From positions 620,001 to 684,000 of the forward strand of contig CAWCVN010000001.1 of NCBI GenBank assembly GCA_963799045.1: DNA of 64,000 bases, in the 5' to 3' direction. Within the stretch, counting starts at the first letter, position 1; the number at the start of each line of letters is the position of its first letter. The notes beneath the pieces are model-generated. The model ran no database searches, had not been told where the DNA came from, and saw only the letters and a list, made by a program, of their open reading frames with translations. Made by a program: the position numbers and the translations under genes. The stretch is from DASRSS01 sp963799045. GTDB taxonomy: Bacteria; Actinomycetota; Actinomycetes; Mycobacteriales; Jatrophihabitantaceae. Shown here one piece after another: positions 16,477 to 28,168 of this stretch.

Positions 16477-17706
16477 ATGGAGGCTTGGCCCGCACCACCC
16501 GTCCCCAGGCTGCCGGGGGACGCGCGCACCCTGCGGCTGTACGACACCGTGACCGGCCAGGAGGCGTCCGTCGAGCCGCAGTCGAGTGCCGCGCGCATGT
16601 ACGTCTGCGGGATCACCCCGTACGACGCCACTCACCTCGGCCACGCCGCGACCTATCTGGCCTTCGACATGGTGCAGCGGGTCTGGCGTGACGCGGGGCA
16701 CGAGGTGCGGTACGTGCAGAACGTCACCGACGTCGACGACCCGCTGCTCGAGCGCGCCGCCCACACCGGCGAGAACTGGATGAGCCTTGCCGAGCGCGAG
16801 ATCGAGCTGTTCCGCGACGACATGACCGCGCTGCGCGTGCTGCCGCCCGACGAGTACGTCGGCGCTGTCGAGTCCGTGCCCGAACTCACCGACGCGATCA
16901 ATGCGCTGCTCGACTCGGGTGCCGCGTACCACGTCGGCGAGGACATCTACTTCGATGTCGAGGCGAGCAAGCAGTTCGGGTACGTCTCGCATTACGACCG
17001 CGAGACGATGCTGCGGTTGTTCGCCGAGCGGGGCGGTGACCCGCAGCACGGCGGCAAGCGGGACCCGCTCGATTCGCTGCTGTGGCGCGGGCAGCGTTCG
17101 GGAGAGCCGTTCTGGGACACCACGCTCGGCAGGGGTCGGCCCGGCTGGCACATCGAGTGCTCGGTGATCGCGCTCAATCGCCTGGGCATGGGTTTCGACG
17201 TCCAGGGCGGCGGCTGCGATCTGATCTTTCCGCATCACGAGCACTCCGCCGCCCACGCCGAGGCCCTCACCGGGATCCGACCGTTCGCCAAGTACTACGT
17301 GCACACCGGGATGATCTGGCTCGACGGGGAGAAGATGAGCAAGTCCCGGGGCAACCTCGTCCTGGTCTCGAAGCTGCGAGCCGCAGGGGTGGACCCCATG
17401 GCGCTGCGCCTGGCGCTGCTCGACGGGCACTACCGCGAGGACCGGGAGTGGACCGGCGGCCGGCTTCCCGCGGCCGAGAACCGCCTTGCCCGCTGGCGGG
17501 CAGCAGCGACGCTGCCCACCGCGCCGGACCCCCGTCCCATGCTCGCGCGGCTGCGCCACGCGCTGGCCGACGACCTGAACACGGCACGCGCGCTGAGCGC
17601 GGTGGACGACTGGGCCGACACCGCACTCGCCGACGGCCGGGCCGGCGGGGAGCCCCCCGACCTCGCGCGAAAGGCCGTGGACGCCCTGCTCGGCATCGCG
17701 CTCTGA
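16477..17706 (+). CDS. mshC: Cysteine:glucosaminyl-inositol ligase (mycothiol synthesis)
   Basis: A 409-residue homologue of cysteinyl-tRNA synthetase that ligates cysteine to GlcN-inositol in mycothiol biosynthesis. It has the HIGH-type motif (DATHLGHA near residue 45), the zinc-site region YVCGITPYD, the PGWHIECS segment and GEKMSKSRGN (KMSKS near residue 286). It ends soon after, lacking the tRNA-binding C-terminal domain of CysS; the length is that of MshC. Its place after uppP, phosphatase, DUF3090 and SCO1664 matches mycobacterial order. It shows that the organism uses mycothiol as its low-molecular-weight thiol. Confidence 0.95.
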   Translation: MEAWPAPPVPRLPGDARTLRLYDTVTGQEASVEPQSSAARMYVCGITPYDATHLGHAATYLAFDMVQRVWRDAGHEVRYVQNVTDVDDPLLERAAHTGENWMSLAEREIELFRDDMTALRVLPPDEYVGAVESVPELTDAINALLDSGAAYHVGEDIYFDVEASKQFGYVSHYDRETMLRLFAERGGDPQHGGKRDPLDSLLWRGQRSGEPFWDTTLGRGRPGWHIECSVIALNRLGMGFDVQGGGCDLIFPHHEHSAAHAEALTGIRPFAKYYVHTGMIWLDGEKMSKSRGNLVLVSKLRAAGVDPMALRLALLDGHYREDREWTGGRLPAAENRLARWRAAATLPTAPDPRPMLARLRHALADDLNTARALSAVDDWADTALADGRAGGEPPDLARKAVDALLGIAL

Positions 17707-17798
17707 CCGAGCAGCGCTCGTCAGCATCCGGCGGTGTGGGTGTGCCTTGTCGCGCGTCAGGCTCTGTGGCGGGACCGGTCTGCTGCTGCTCGGGCTGA

Positions 17799-18728
17799 TC
17801 AGCCGCCGGGCGCGGTCGGCCCGCCGTGACTGCCCGGCCCGCCGTGGCTGCCGCCGCCGTGGCTGCCCGGTCCGCCGTCGCCGCGGTCGCGGCGGCGTAG
17901 ATAGCGTTCGAACTCCCGCGCGATCGCCTCACCGGACGTCGCGGTGAGCGCCGATCGGTCCAGCTCGTCGTCGCGCTCTTCGAGGTTGCGGATGTAGTCG
18001 CTCACCTCGTCGTCCTCGGCGGCCATCTCATCGACCAGCTTCTGCCACTCGTCGGCCTGCTGCGGCAGCTCGCCCAGCGGCACGGGCACGTCGAGCACCT
18101 CCTCGACCGAGTGCAGCAGGGCCAGTGTCGCCTTCGGGTTCGGGGGCTGGGAGACATAGTGCGGAACCCCGGCCCAGAACGAGATCGCGGGGATCCCGAC
18201 ACCGACGCAGGCGTCCTGCAACACACCGACGATTCCGGTCGGGCCCTCGTAGCGCGAGCTCTCCAGGCCGTACCTCGCGGCGGACTCCGCGTCGTAGGCC
18301 GTGCCGCTGACCTGCGTGGGGCGGGTGTGCGGCGTGTCGGACAGCAGCGCACCCAGCGTGACGACCGAGCGCACGTCCAGGTCGCCGATGATCGCCAGCA
18401 TCTCGCCGCAGAACGCCCGCCAGCGCATGTTCGGCTCGATGCCGTGCAACAGCACCAGGTCGAACTCGGCACCGGGCGGCCGGCACCACGAGAAGCGGGT
18501 GGTGGGCCAGGTGATCCGGCGGGTTACCCCGTCGACCAATGACACGGTCGGGCGGTTGACCTGGAAGTCGTAGTAGTCGTCGGCCCCGATCTCGACCAAC
18601 GGCTGGGCATCCCAGACCAACTCGAGGTGTTCGACGGCGTCGCTGGCGGCGTCGCCCGCGTCGTTCCACCCCTCGAAGGCCGCGACCAGGATGGGGGCGG
18701 TCAACGTAGGCCAGTCGGCGCTGCTCAT
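17799..18728 (-). CDS. PAC2 family protein
   Basis: A 309-residue protein of the PAC2 family, related to proteasome assembly chaperones. It opens PILVAAFEGWNDAGDAASDA and has ELVLLHGIEPNMRW-type and TLGALLSDTPHTRP segments typical of actinobacterial members. The last 35 residues are a low-complexity Gly/Ser/His tail with the unit GPGSHGG repeated, absent from most relatives. It is divergent from metH, a linkage common in actinobacteria. Role unknown. Confidence 0.88.
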   Translation of the reverse strand: MSSADWPTLTAPILVAAFEGWNDAGDAASDAVEHLELVWDAQPLVEIGADDYYDFQVNRPTVSLVDGVTRRITWPTTRFSWCRPPGAEFDLVLLHGIEPNMRWRAFCGEMLAIIGDLDVRSVVTLGALLSDTPHTRPTQVSGTAYDAESAARYGLESSRYEGPTGIVGVLQDACVGVGIPAISFWAGVPHYVSQPPNPKATLALLHSVEEVLDVPVPLGELPQQADEWQKLVDEMAAEDDEVSDYIRNLEERDDELDRSALTATSGEAIAREFERYLRRRDRGDGGPGSHGGGSHGGPGSHGGPTAPGG

Positions 18729-18912
18729 TGCTCCACCCTACGACCGACGGGACCTTCGCCCCCCGCACGTACGCCGGTGCGCCGCCAGCGCGCGCGAATT
18801 GACGACAGATGAGACACTGGACAGCGTTCGTTCGGGATCTCCCGAGGCACAGGCGAGCCCGCCGCATGCTGGAGTCCGACTACCGATGTCGTCGACCCTC
18901 AAGGAATGCGCT

Positions 18913-22713
<3,801 letters not shown>

Positions 22714-22719
22714 CGCTCG

Positions 22720-22784
22720 CCGGCGTTGCCCCCGTGGGCCGGTGCCCGCGGGGGCGGACTCGGTTCGAATCCCGAGGACGCCGG
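22720..22784 (+). other. tRNA-like folded remnant after metH
   Basis: CCGGCGT (22720-22726) pairs with ACGCCGG (22778-22784) like an acceptor stem. Inside it lie the 12-bp hairpin and a T-arm-like CTCGG-TTCGAATC-CCGAG (22759-22776). There is no D-arm or anticodon arm, and the T-loop is one base too long. It is either a decayed tRNA with a long variable arm or a chance fold. Confidence 0.25.
22728..22755 (+). terminator. metH transcription terminator hairpin
   Basis: GCCCCCGTGGGC pairs with GCCCGCGGGGGC through a 12-bp stem (one G-T wobble) closed by a CGGT tetraloop, 15 bp after the metH stop codon. There is no U-run, as is usual in high-GC actinobacteria. Confidence 0.6.
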
Positions 22785-22849
22785 ATGACGGCTCCGTCCG
22801 GGTGTAGCGGCTGCGGGATCTAGCTGAGGTTGGCGCGGCTGCGCTCGGC

Positions 22850-23483
22850 ACAGCTGCGTGCCTACGATCGCGTCGCCGCGGCGACGCACGTACCGCGACA
22901 CCCGCGCGTCGGCGGTGGCGTTGAGCGTGCCGGTGAGGTATAGCCACCAGTACAGGTCGATGCCCAGGACGCGTTCGGGCAGGAACCAGGGCGGCCGGGG
23001 GCTCACCACGGTCACTGCGTGGTGCTCGGCGAGTTCGATGGCCAGCTGGGCTGCGGAGTTGCCGCCGCCGACCACGACGACCTCACCGGCCGGAACGTCG
23101 CCCGGCCGGTCGTAGTCGGCGGAGTGCAGCTGAGCGACGGCGGGGCCCAGGCTGCTCGCCGCCGTCGGGCGGTAGGGGCGTGCGAACGGCCCGGTCGCGA
23201 CGACCACCTGCCGGGCGGTGTAGCGCGCCATGTCGGTGCGGGCGAGGAACCCGCGCCGGGTTCGGGTCAGCTGCCGAACCGCGTGCCCGGTGGTGAAGGG
23301 CAGGCCGGGCAGTCCGCTGAACCGGCGCGGCGTGAACAGCCGCAGGATGTCCGAGCGGGTGCGCCAACTGTCGCCGATCGGCGCGGCATCGACCACCTGT
23401 ATGCCGGATACGCCGAGACGCTGAAGCCAGTACGCGGTAGCCAGCTCCGCCTGCCCGGCGCCGATGATCAGCACATCGACCGG
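22850..23483 (-). pseudogene. Remnant of an FAD-dependent oxidoreductase
   Basis: The frame reads DVLIIGAGQAELATAYWLQRLG (FAD Rossmann motif) and continues through RQVVVATGPFARPYRPT and VVVVGGGNSAAQLAIELAE (NADPH Rossmann), up to about GDAIVGTQL. It then loses resemblance to the family. By comparison with the usual layout of these flavoproteins, about 25 residues between the FAD domain and TRTRRGFLARTD are missing, as is the C-terminal substrate/FAD-closing segment. It has no start codon of its own and is joined in frame to the preceding radical-SAM fragment. The frame stays open to 22692 but only reads through the metH terminator region. Probably non-functional. Confidence 0.6.
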
Positions 23484-23887
23484 ACGGATGATCGCAAGCG
23501 CGGCGGCGTGATCGTCCGGGGCCAGCAGCGAGACCTCCCCGCCGATCAGCTGCGCGTGCGCCCGCGGGCCCCGCTCCCGGCGCAGGTAGGCACGAACTGC
23601 GAGTCGACCTCGCGCAGCGTGTGCGCTCCGTCCACACGGACCCGGTTCGCGTCCCGCGAGTGGTAACAGGGCGTGCAGGCGAGGTTGCAGCGCGGGAAGA
23701 CACCGTGGGTGCCCTCGCAGCCGACCGCGATGCGGCCCAATGCCTGCGCGGGTGTGCGCACGTGCTCGGGCAGACCTGCCCACCGCCGGGCGAGGACCGT
23801 GCGGCTCTGCGGGTCGACCGGGCGGGTGGCGCGCACATAGGCGCGTAGCCGATCACCGAGGCGACGCGCAGCCGTGGAGACCGTCAT
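23484..23887 (-). pseudogene. 5' remnant of a radical SAM gene
   Basis: It starts at ATG 23887 (MTVSTAARRLGDRL), overlapping the DUF427 stop by four bases, and encodes VGCEGTHGVFPRCNLACTPCYHSRDANRVRV. That segment contains the CxxxCxxC cluster (CNLACTPCY) of radical SAM enzymes. A frameshift near 23595 moves the reading to RRERGPRAHAQLIGGEVSLLAPDDHAAAL. The gene then stops being radical-SAM-like at about 23484 and runs directly into a flavoprotein fragment. Most of the TIM barrel is gone, so a working enzyme is unlikely. Confidence 0.6.
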
Positions 23888-24189
23888 GACGCCGGGGTGG
23901 TGTCCCGCTCGAGGACCTGGACCTCGCCCCAGAACGCGATGTGGTTCTTGATCCTTCTCGCCAACGGTGAAGGGTGCCGATACGTCCAGGCGGCGTTGCG
24001 ACCGGTGATGCCGTCCACCTGGACCGTGTAGTAGGAGGCGATTCCCTTCCACGGACACAGCGATTTCGTGCGGGTCGCACGCAGGAAACGTTGATCGACA
24101 TCACCGGGCGGGAAGTAGTGGTTGCCTTCCACGACGACGGTCTGCTCGCTGGCGCCGATCACCTGCCCGTTGAAAATCGCCTGGACCAT
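23884..24189 (-). CDS. DUF427 family protein
   Basis: A 101-residue protein with the compact DUF427 beta fold: AIFNGQVIGAS, VVVEGNHYFPPGDV, CPWKGIASYYTVQVDG, and the closing AAWTYRHPSP...IAFWGEVQV. Family function is not established. It starts with ATG at 24189 and overlaps the start of the broken radical SAM gene by four bases, so both were translated from one message. It sits at the downstream end of the sigma-factor operon. Confidence 0.87.
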   Translation of the reverse strand: MVQAIFNGQVIGASEQTVVVEGNHYFPPGDVDQRFLRATRTKSLCPWKGIASYYTVQVDGITGRNAAWTYRHPSPLARRIKNHIAFWGEVQVLERDTTPAS

Positions 24190-24315
24190 GTCACTCCCGA
24201 ATCCGCAGTTGTTCCGGTCAGGGGCCCCGCACGCCCCTCTGCAGCGGGAACCCGGTGAGTGGACGCCGTCCTTCCCGAATTCCAGCCGTTGCGTTCGGTG
24301 CTCGGACCGGCCGGG

Positions 24316-24654
24316 TCAACCGCGCAGGGGCCGACCGAGCAGCCAGGACAGCACCGCGCGCCACCGTCCCGGGGCGTTGGCACCTGCGATGCCCCATGGC
24401 CCGTCGGGCAGAGCCGCCGCGAGCTCGCGCCAGCTTGGGTTGGTGAGGATTTGCTCGCCGACTCGCACGGTGGGCACGGTTTCGTTGCCTGCGTTGACCG
24501 ACCGCACGAACGCGCGAGCGGATTCATCGGCCCAGATGTCGTGCCACCGGGCCGGGACGGCGCGGCGGGCGAGCTGACGGCGCAGGCTCGCGCAGTACGG
24601 GCAGCCCGGTCGCCAGTACACCGCCACGACCGCGTCCCGGTCGGGTTCAGTCAT
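24316..24654 (-). CDS. Glutaredoxin-like (mycoredoxin-type) protein
   Basis: A 112-residue thioredoxin-fold protein with the dithiol active site WRPGCPYC (Cys18, Cys21) and the cis-proline segment ETVPTVRVGEQILTNPS. In a mycothiol-making organism the likely reductant is mycothiol, as for mycoredoxin. About 25 extra C-terminal residues (WRAVLSWLLGRPLRG) extend the family core. The ATG at 24654 has GGAGG seven bases upstream. It is 47 bp downstream of an FAD disulfide reductase in the same operon, which suggests joint redox function. Confidence 0.85.
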   Translation of the reverse strand: MTEPDRDAVVAVYWRPGCPYCASLRRQLARRAVPARWHDIWADESARAFVRSVNAGNETVPTVRVGEQILTNPSWRELAAALPDGPWGIAGANAPGRWRAVLSWLLGRPLRG

Positions 24655-24701
24655 TCCTGCACCTCCCGTCATTCCGTGAGCCGCCCGTGGCCGGTTGCGG
24701 G

Positions 24702-26183
24702 TCACCGGCGGTGCTCGCGCAGGTCGAGCCAGCGACGGCGGCCGCGGGCGAGGGCGGCGACGGCGCGTCCGGCCGCTCCGGAGCGCAGTGTCTCGCGGAC
24801 ATCGGCGATAGCGGCATCCCACGCCCCGTAGCCGTAGGTCGGGTAGGCGTGGACGGTGCCGGCCAGGTCGCGGGTACGCAGTCCGCGGCGCACCGCCACG
24901 ACCAGTTCGGCGAGTACCTCCCCGGCCCGCGGGCCGACCACTGTCGCGCCGAGGATGCGGCCCTTGCCGTCGAGCACCAGGCGGGTGAACCCGTCGGTCG
25001 CACCGTCGGTGACCGCCCGATCCACGCTCGAGCCGTCGACGGTGCGCACCCGCAGGCCGCGGTGCCGGTGCGCGTCGCCGGTGGCCACACCGACCGCGGC
25101 GAGCTCCGGGTGCGTGAAGGTCACCCGGGGCATCGCCGCCAGCTCCACTCGGCGGCGCAGGCCGAGGATCGCGTTGGTAGCCGCTAGGCTGCCGTGCACG
25201 CCCGCGGTGTGCGTGAACTGGGGGTGACCGGTGATGTCGCCGGCCGCCCAGACCCGGCGGTTGCTGGTGCGCAGGTGCGTGTCGACCCGGACGTAGCCGC
25301 GTTCGTCGAGCGCGACGCCGGCCCGCTCGGGCGTGAACGCGTCGCTGCGTGGGTGTCGCCCGACCGAGACGAGCAGCGCATCGAACGACACCCGCGTCCC
25401 GTCGGCCAGTTCCAGGGCTCCCGCCCGCGCCTCGGCCGGGTGCACCGCGATGACCGCCGCGCCGGTGCGCACCTGCACCCGGTCGCGGCGCAGCGCGTCG
25501 GTGACGACGGCCGCGGCGTCGGGATCCTCGCGGGACAGCAGCCGCGGCGCCGCCTCGACGATGACGACATCGCTGCCGAGCCGGGCGAACGCCTGCCCGA
25601 GCTCACAGCCGATGCTGCCCCCGCCGAGCACGACGAGCCGGTCGGGCAGGGCGGGCAGAGACCAGACACTGTCGCTGGTCAGCGGTTGCACCCGGTCGAG
25701 CCCGGGGATCGGCGGCAGCACCGGATGGGATCCGGCCGCGATGACGGCTTGCCGGAACCGCACCTCGTGCCCGTCCACGCTCGCCGTGGCCGGGCCGGTG
25801 AACGCCGCGGCACCGTGCACCACCTCGACGCCGGCGGCGGTCAGTGCCTCGGCGGAGTCGTCGGGTTCGATCGCCGCGATCGCGGCCTTCACGTGCGCCA
25901 GCACCGCGGGGAAGTTCACCCTGACCCCATCGACCTCGATGCCGAGCTCGGCGGCGCGCCGGGCGTCAGCGGCAGCCGCGGCGGCGGCGAGCAACGACTT
26001 GGACGGAACGCAGCCGGTCCACAAGCAGTCGCCGCCGAGCCGGGCGCGTTCGACCAGCAGCACCCGCGCACCGAAGCCCGCCGCCGTCTTCGCCGCGACG
26101 ATGCCCGCGGTACCGCCGCCGACGACCAGCAGATCCAGTACCTCGCCATGAGCCCGCGTCGCGGTGGCCGAGCCCCGGCTCAT
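24702..26183 (-). CDS. FAD-dependent pyridine nucleotide-disulfide oxidoreductase (mercuric-reductase-like)
   Basis: A 493-residue class I disulfide oxidoreductase. It has FAD-binding VVGGGTAGIVAAK at residues 20-32, redox-active C-x4-C in GDCLWTGCVPSK (Cys53, Cys58), NAD(P)-binding VVLGGGSIGCELGQ near 184 and the second FAD motif VWAAGDITG. The C-terminal interface motif reads HAYPTYGYG instead of the HPHPT of lipoamide and glutathione reductases. It lacks both the N-terminal metal-binding domain and the C-terminal CC pair of true mercuric reductases. Its start overlaps the anti-sigma stop by four bases. The substrate may be a low-molecular-weight disulfide or quinone. Confidence 0.85.
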   Translation of the reverse strand: MSRGSATATRAHGEVLDLLVVGGGTAGIVAAKTAAGFGARVLLVERARLGGDCLWTGCVPSKSLLAAAAAAADARRAAELGIEVDGVRVNFPAVLAHVKAAIAAIEPDDSAEALTAAGVEVVHGAAAFTGPATASVDGHEVRFRQAVIAAGSHPVLPPIPGLDRVQPLTSDSVWSLPALPDRLVVLGGGSIGCELGQAFARLGSDVVIVEAAPRLLSREDPDAAAVVTDALRRDRVQVRTGAAVIAVHPAEARAGALELADGTRVSFDALLVSVGRHPRSDAFTPERAGVALDERGYVRVDTHLRTSNRRVWAAGDITGHPQFTHTAGVHGSLAATNAILGLRRRVELAAMPRVTFTHPELAAVGVATGDAHRHRGLRVRTVDGSSVDRAVTDGATDGFTRLVLDGKGRILGATVVGPRAGEVLAELVVAVRRGLRTRDLAGTVHAYPTYGYGAWDAAIADVRETLRSGAAGRAVAALARGRRRWLDLREHRR

Positions 26184-26455
26184 CCTGGCTCCTGGGCGGC
26201 GAGCCGCTCGGCGCTCGCGCGCACCCGCGCGAGCAACTGTGGATCAGGCGCGCTGCGCTGCGACCACTCGCGCAGCGCGCGGCCCAACGCGCGGTACTCC
26301 TCTGCCCGAGTGCTGCAGCGGGCGCAGACGGCCAGGTGCGCCTCGAGGCGATCGACCTCGGCCGCCGGCAGCGGTGCAGCGGGGTCGCTGTCGAGGTAGC
26401 GCTGGATGCGCCGGGCGGCCCAGCGGCAGGTGAGCATGCTACGCAGCATCATCAT
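26180..26455 (-). CDS. Zinc-finger (zf-HC2) anti-sigma factor
   Basis: A 91-residue protein with the zinc-binding anti-sigma core: CRWAARRIQRYLD, EAHLAVCARC (the HxxxCxxC motif) and a following helix that would clasp the sigma factor. No transmembrane helix follows, so it is a soluble, probably redox-sensitive anti-sigma of the RsrA/ZAS type. It overlaps both the upstream sigma gene and the downstream reductase gene by four bases. Confidence 0.85.
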   Translation of the reverse strand: MMMLRSMLTCRWAARRIQRYLDSDPAAPLPAAEVDRLEAHLAVCARCSTRAEEYRALGRALREWSQRSAPDPQLLARVRASAERLAAQEPG

Positions 26456-27015
26456 GGCGTGTGTCCTTTGTGGGCTGCGGTGCCCCGCAGCTGGTGGCGA
26501 AGCTTGTCGCGGCCGCGGCTGAGCCGCGACATCACCGTGCCGACCGGGATGTCGAGCACTCGGGCGGCCTCGTCGTAGCTGAGTTGGTCGACGTCGATGA
26601 GCAGCAGCACGCTCCGGTAGCGCGGGTGCAGCGTGCCCATCGCTTGCTCGAGCCTCGTGCTGAACTCGCGCTCGACGTGCTGTTGTTCCGGACTGGGGGT
26701 GCCGGCGCGGCCGAACGCCGGCTGCTGCCCGTCCAGGTCGGCGCCCTCGCCGAGCAGGTCGGGGCGCCGGCGGCGCAGCGAGTTCAGGTGGGTGCGGCGA
26801 AGGATCGTGAGCAGCCAGGCGCGCGGGTGCGCGCCGTCGAAGCGATCCACAGCGCGCCAGGCTCGGATCAGCGTCTCCTGAACGACGTCCTCGGCGTCGG
26901 GCCAGGAACCGGTGAGCGTCTGCGCAACCCGCAGCAGAATCTCGATCTCGGGCTCGACGTAGGCACGAAACGCCTGTTCTCGGCTCAACCCGAGGGCGGC
27001 GGCGGGCTGGTTCAC
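26452..27015 (-). CDS. ECF family RNA polymerase sigma factor
   Basis: About 187 residues with sigma-70 region 2 (VAQTLTGSWPDAEDVVQETLIRAW) and region 4 (LHPRYRSVLLLIDVDQLSYDEAARVLDIPVGTVMSRLSRG). The GTG at 27015 gives the typical ECF length; an in-frame GTG at 27066, just after the methyltransferase stop, is an alternative. It is coupled to a soluble zinc anti-sigma and followed by a disulfide reductase and glutaredoxin, an arrangement like SigR/RsrA systems that sense thiol oxidation. Its promoter consensus was not identified with certainty in the window. Confidence 0.88.
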   Translation of the reverse strand: MNQPAAALGLSREQAFRAYVEPEIEILLRVAQTLTGSWPDAEDVVQETLIRAWRAVDRFDGAHPRAWLLTILRRTHLNSLRRRRPDLLGEGADLDGQQPAFGRAGTPSPEQQHVEREFSTRLEQAMGTLHPRYRSVLLLIDVDQLSYDEAARVLDIPVGTVMSRLSRGRDKLRHQLRGTAAHKGHTP

Positions 27016-27067
27016 ACCAGGGGAACCCGCCGAGTTGCCGAGATCCTTCCGCTCCGGTCGCCGCACG

Positions 27068-27709
27068 TCAGCGCCCCGTGCCCGGCGGCACGGTGCCCAC
27101 CGCAACACGAACGTGCCCGGCACGCAGCACCCGCTCCTCGGTGTCGACCGTGTCGCGGTCCACCCACTGCCACGGACGCCGGTCGAGGTCGACCCCACCG
27201 GTGAAGCCAGTCAGCCGAACCAGGGGAGCCAGGGCCCGCCACCTGCCCTCCGGCAGCGCGAGATCGACCACGGCGGCCCGCCCTGCGGGCCGGACGGCCG
27301 CGAGCGCGGCATGCCAGGCCCGCGCCCCGTCCTCGATCACCGACAGGGCGTAGGTCGCCAACACAGCGTCGAACCGATCGCTACGAAACAGGCCGGCCTC
27401 AGCGGCGGTGGCGGCGTCGGCCTGGACCAGGCTGACGTGGCGCCAGCCTCGGCGGCGCACCCGGGCGTGTGCCCGGGCCAGCATCGACGCGCTCAGGTCC
27501 ACGCCCACAATCGTGCCCGTCGGACCGATCGCGGAGTCGAGCAGTGGGAAGTTCAGTCCGGTGCCGCAGCCGAGGTCGAGCACCCGGTCTCCCGGGCGAA
27601 GGCCGAGCAGGCCGATCGCGGCCTCCCGCCCGGCCCGGTAGACCGGCCGCTCCGCAGAGAGCACGTCGTAGACGCGGGCACCGACGGTGTACCGGCCCAG
27701 ACGCGCCAC
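27068..27709 (-). CDS. Class I SAM-dependent methyltransferase
   Basis: A 213-residue Rossmann methyltransferase with SAM motif I VLDLGCGTGLNFPLL, acidic motif II VGVDLSASML and VQADAAT. The order resembles the UbiE/COQ5-like and phosphatidylethanolamine methyltransferase group. The GTG at 27709 has GAGGA six bases upstream. It heads the leftward operon; the sigma gene starts about 50 bp after its stop. The substrate is unknown. Confidence 0.83.
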   Translation of the reverse strand: MARLGRYTVGARVYDVLSAERPVYRAGREAAIGLLGLRPGDRVLDLGCGTGLNFPLLDSAIGPTGTIVGVDLSASMLARAHARVRRRGWRHVSLVQADAATAAEAGLFRSDRFDAVLATYALSVIEDGARAWHAALAAVRPAGRAAVVDLALPEGRWRALAPLVRLTGFTGGVDLDRRPWQWVDRDTVDTEERVLRAGHVRVAVGTVPPGTGR

Positions 27710-27722
27710 GACGGTCCTCGTT

Positions 27723-27898
27723 TCAGTGCGTGATGAGAAGGCCGCCTCGGTCCCACTGCGACCACGGCAGGTTCCACCAACCCCAGCCATCCCAGGATGG
27801 CACCGTCGGCCCCGACCCCGCGGTAGGTCGGGTGGTCGCCTGAGCCGAGCGAGACCGGCATCCGGCGCACCACCTTTGCCGTCGCTGGTCACGGTCAT
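27723..27898 (-). pseudogene. Possible broken small Trp-rich ORF
   Basis: From ATG 27898 the frame reads MTVTSDGKGGAPDAGLARL. After a frame change near 27838 the last 26 codons read VPSWDGWGWWNLPWSQWDR..., with six tryptophans, ending at TGA 27723 just before the methyltransferase start. The composition is unusual for a shadow frame. I do not recognise a family; it could be noise. Confidence 0.25.
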
Positions 27899-28168
27899 CC
27901 GGTGCGTCGCGTTGTCGACGGTGGAATGTCGTGATCTGTCGCGCTCGCCGAACCCGGGGTGCAGGCGCGTGGTTGTTTCCCTTGAATGCGCTCACCGAAC
28001 GGGAACCCGATCGGGGTGGCGACGCCTTCCATCCGAGCGCGGCCGCGCCGCGCCGACCAACCCGTCCGTGCCGGTCCCTAGTGTGTACCGAGTGTGTAAT
28101 CGCACCCGGTCCGGAGCCGTGCAGACGGGTAGCCCCTGCACGCCGGTGAACCGTGTAGGCCGGTAAGC
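27899..28168. other. Intergenic region before the HAD gene
   Basis: No gene is supported here. It should hold the promoters of the leftward sigma operon and the rightward HAD phosphatase gene. A direct repeat GTGTGTA lies at 28081-28087 and 28092-28098 (11-bp period), some 70 bp before the HAD start. Nothing else is recognised. Confidence 0.4.

Noticed and set aside
18729..18912. Possible cobalamin or SAM riboswitch before metH
   Set aside because: I looked for a B12-box and SAM-IV-type core and found no convincing match; short GC hairpins alone are not evidence.
24702..26183. Calling the flavoenzyme a mercuric reductase
   Set aside because: It lacks the N-terminal metal-binding domain and C-terminal vicinal cysteines, and no mer genes are nearby.
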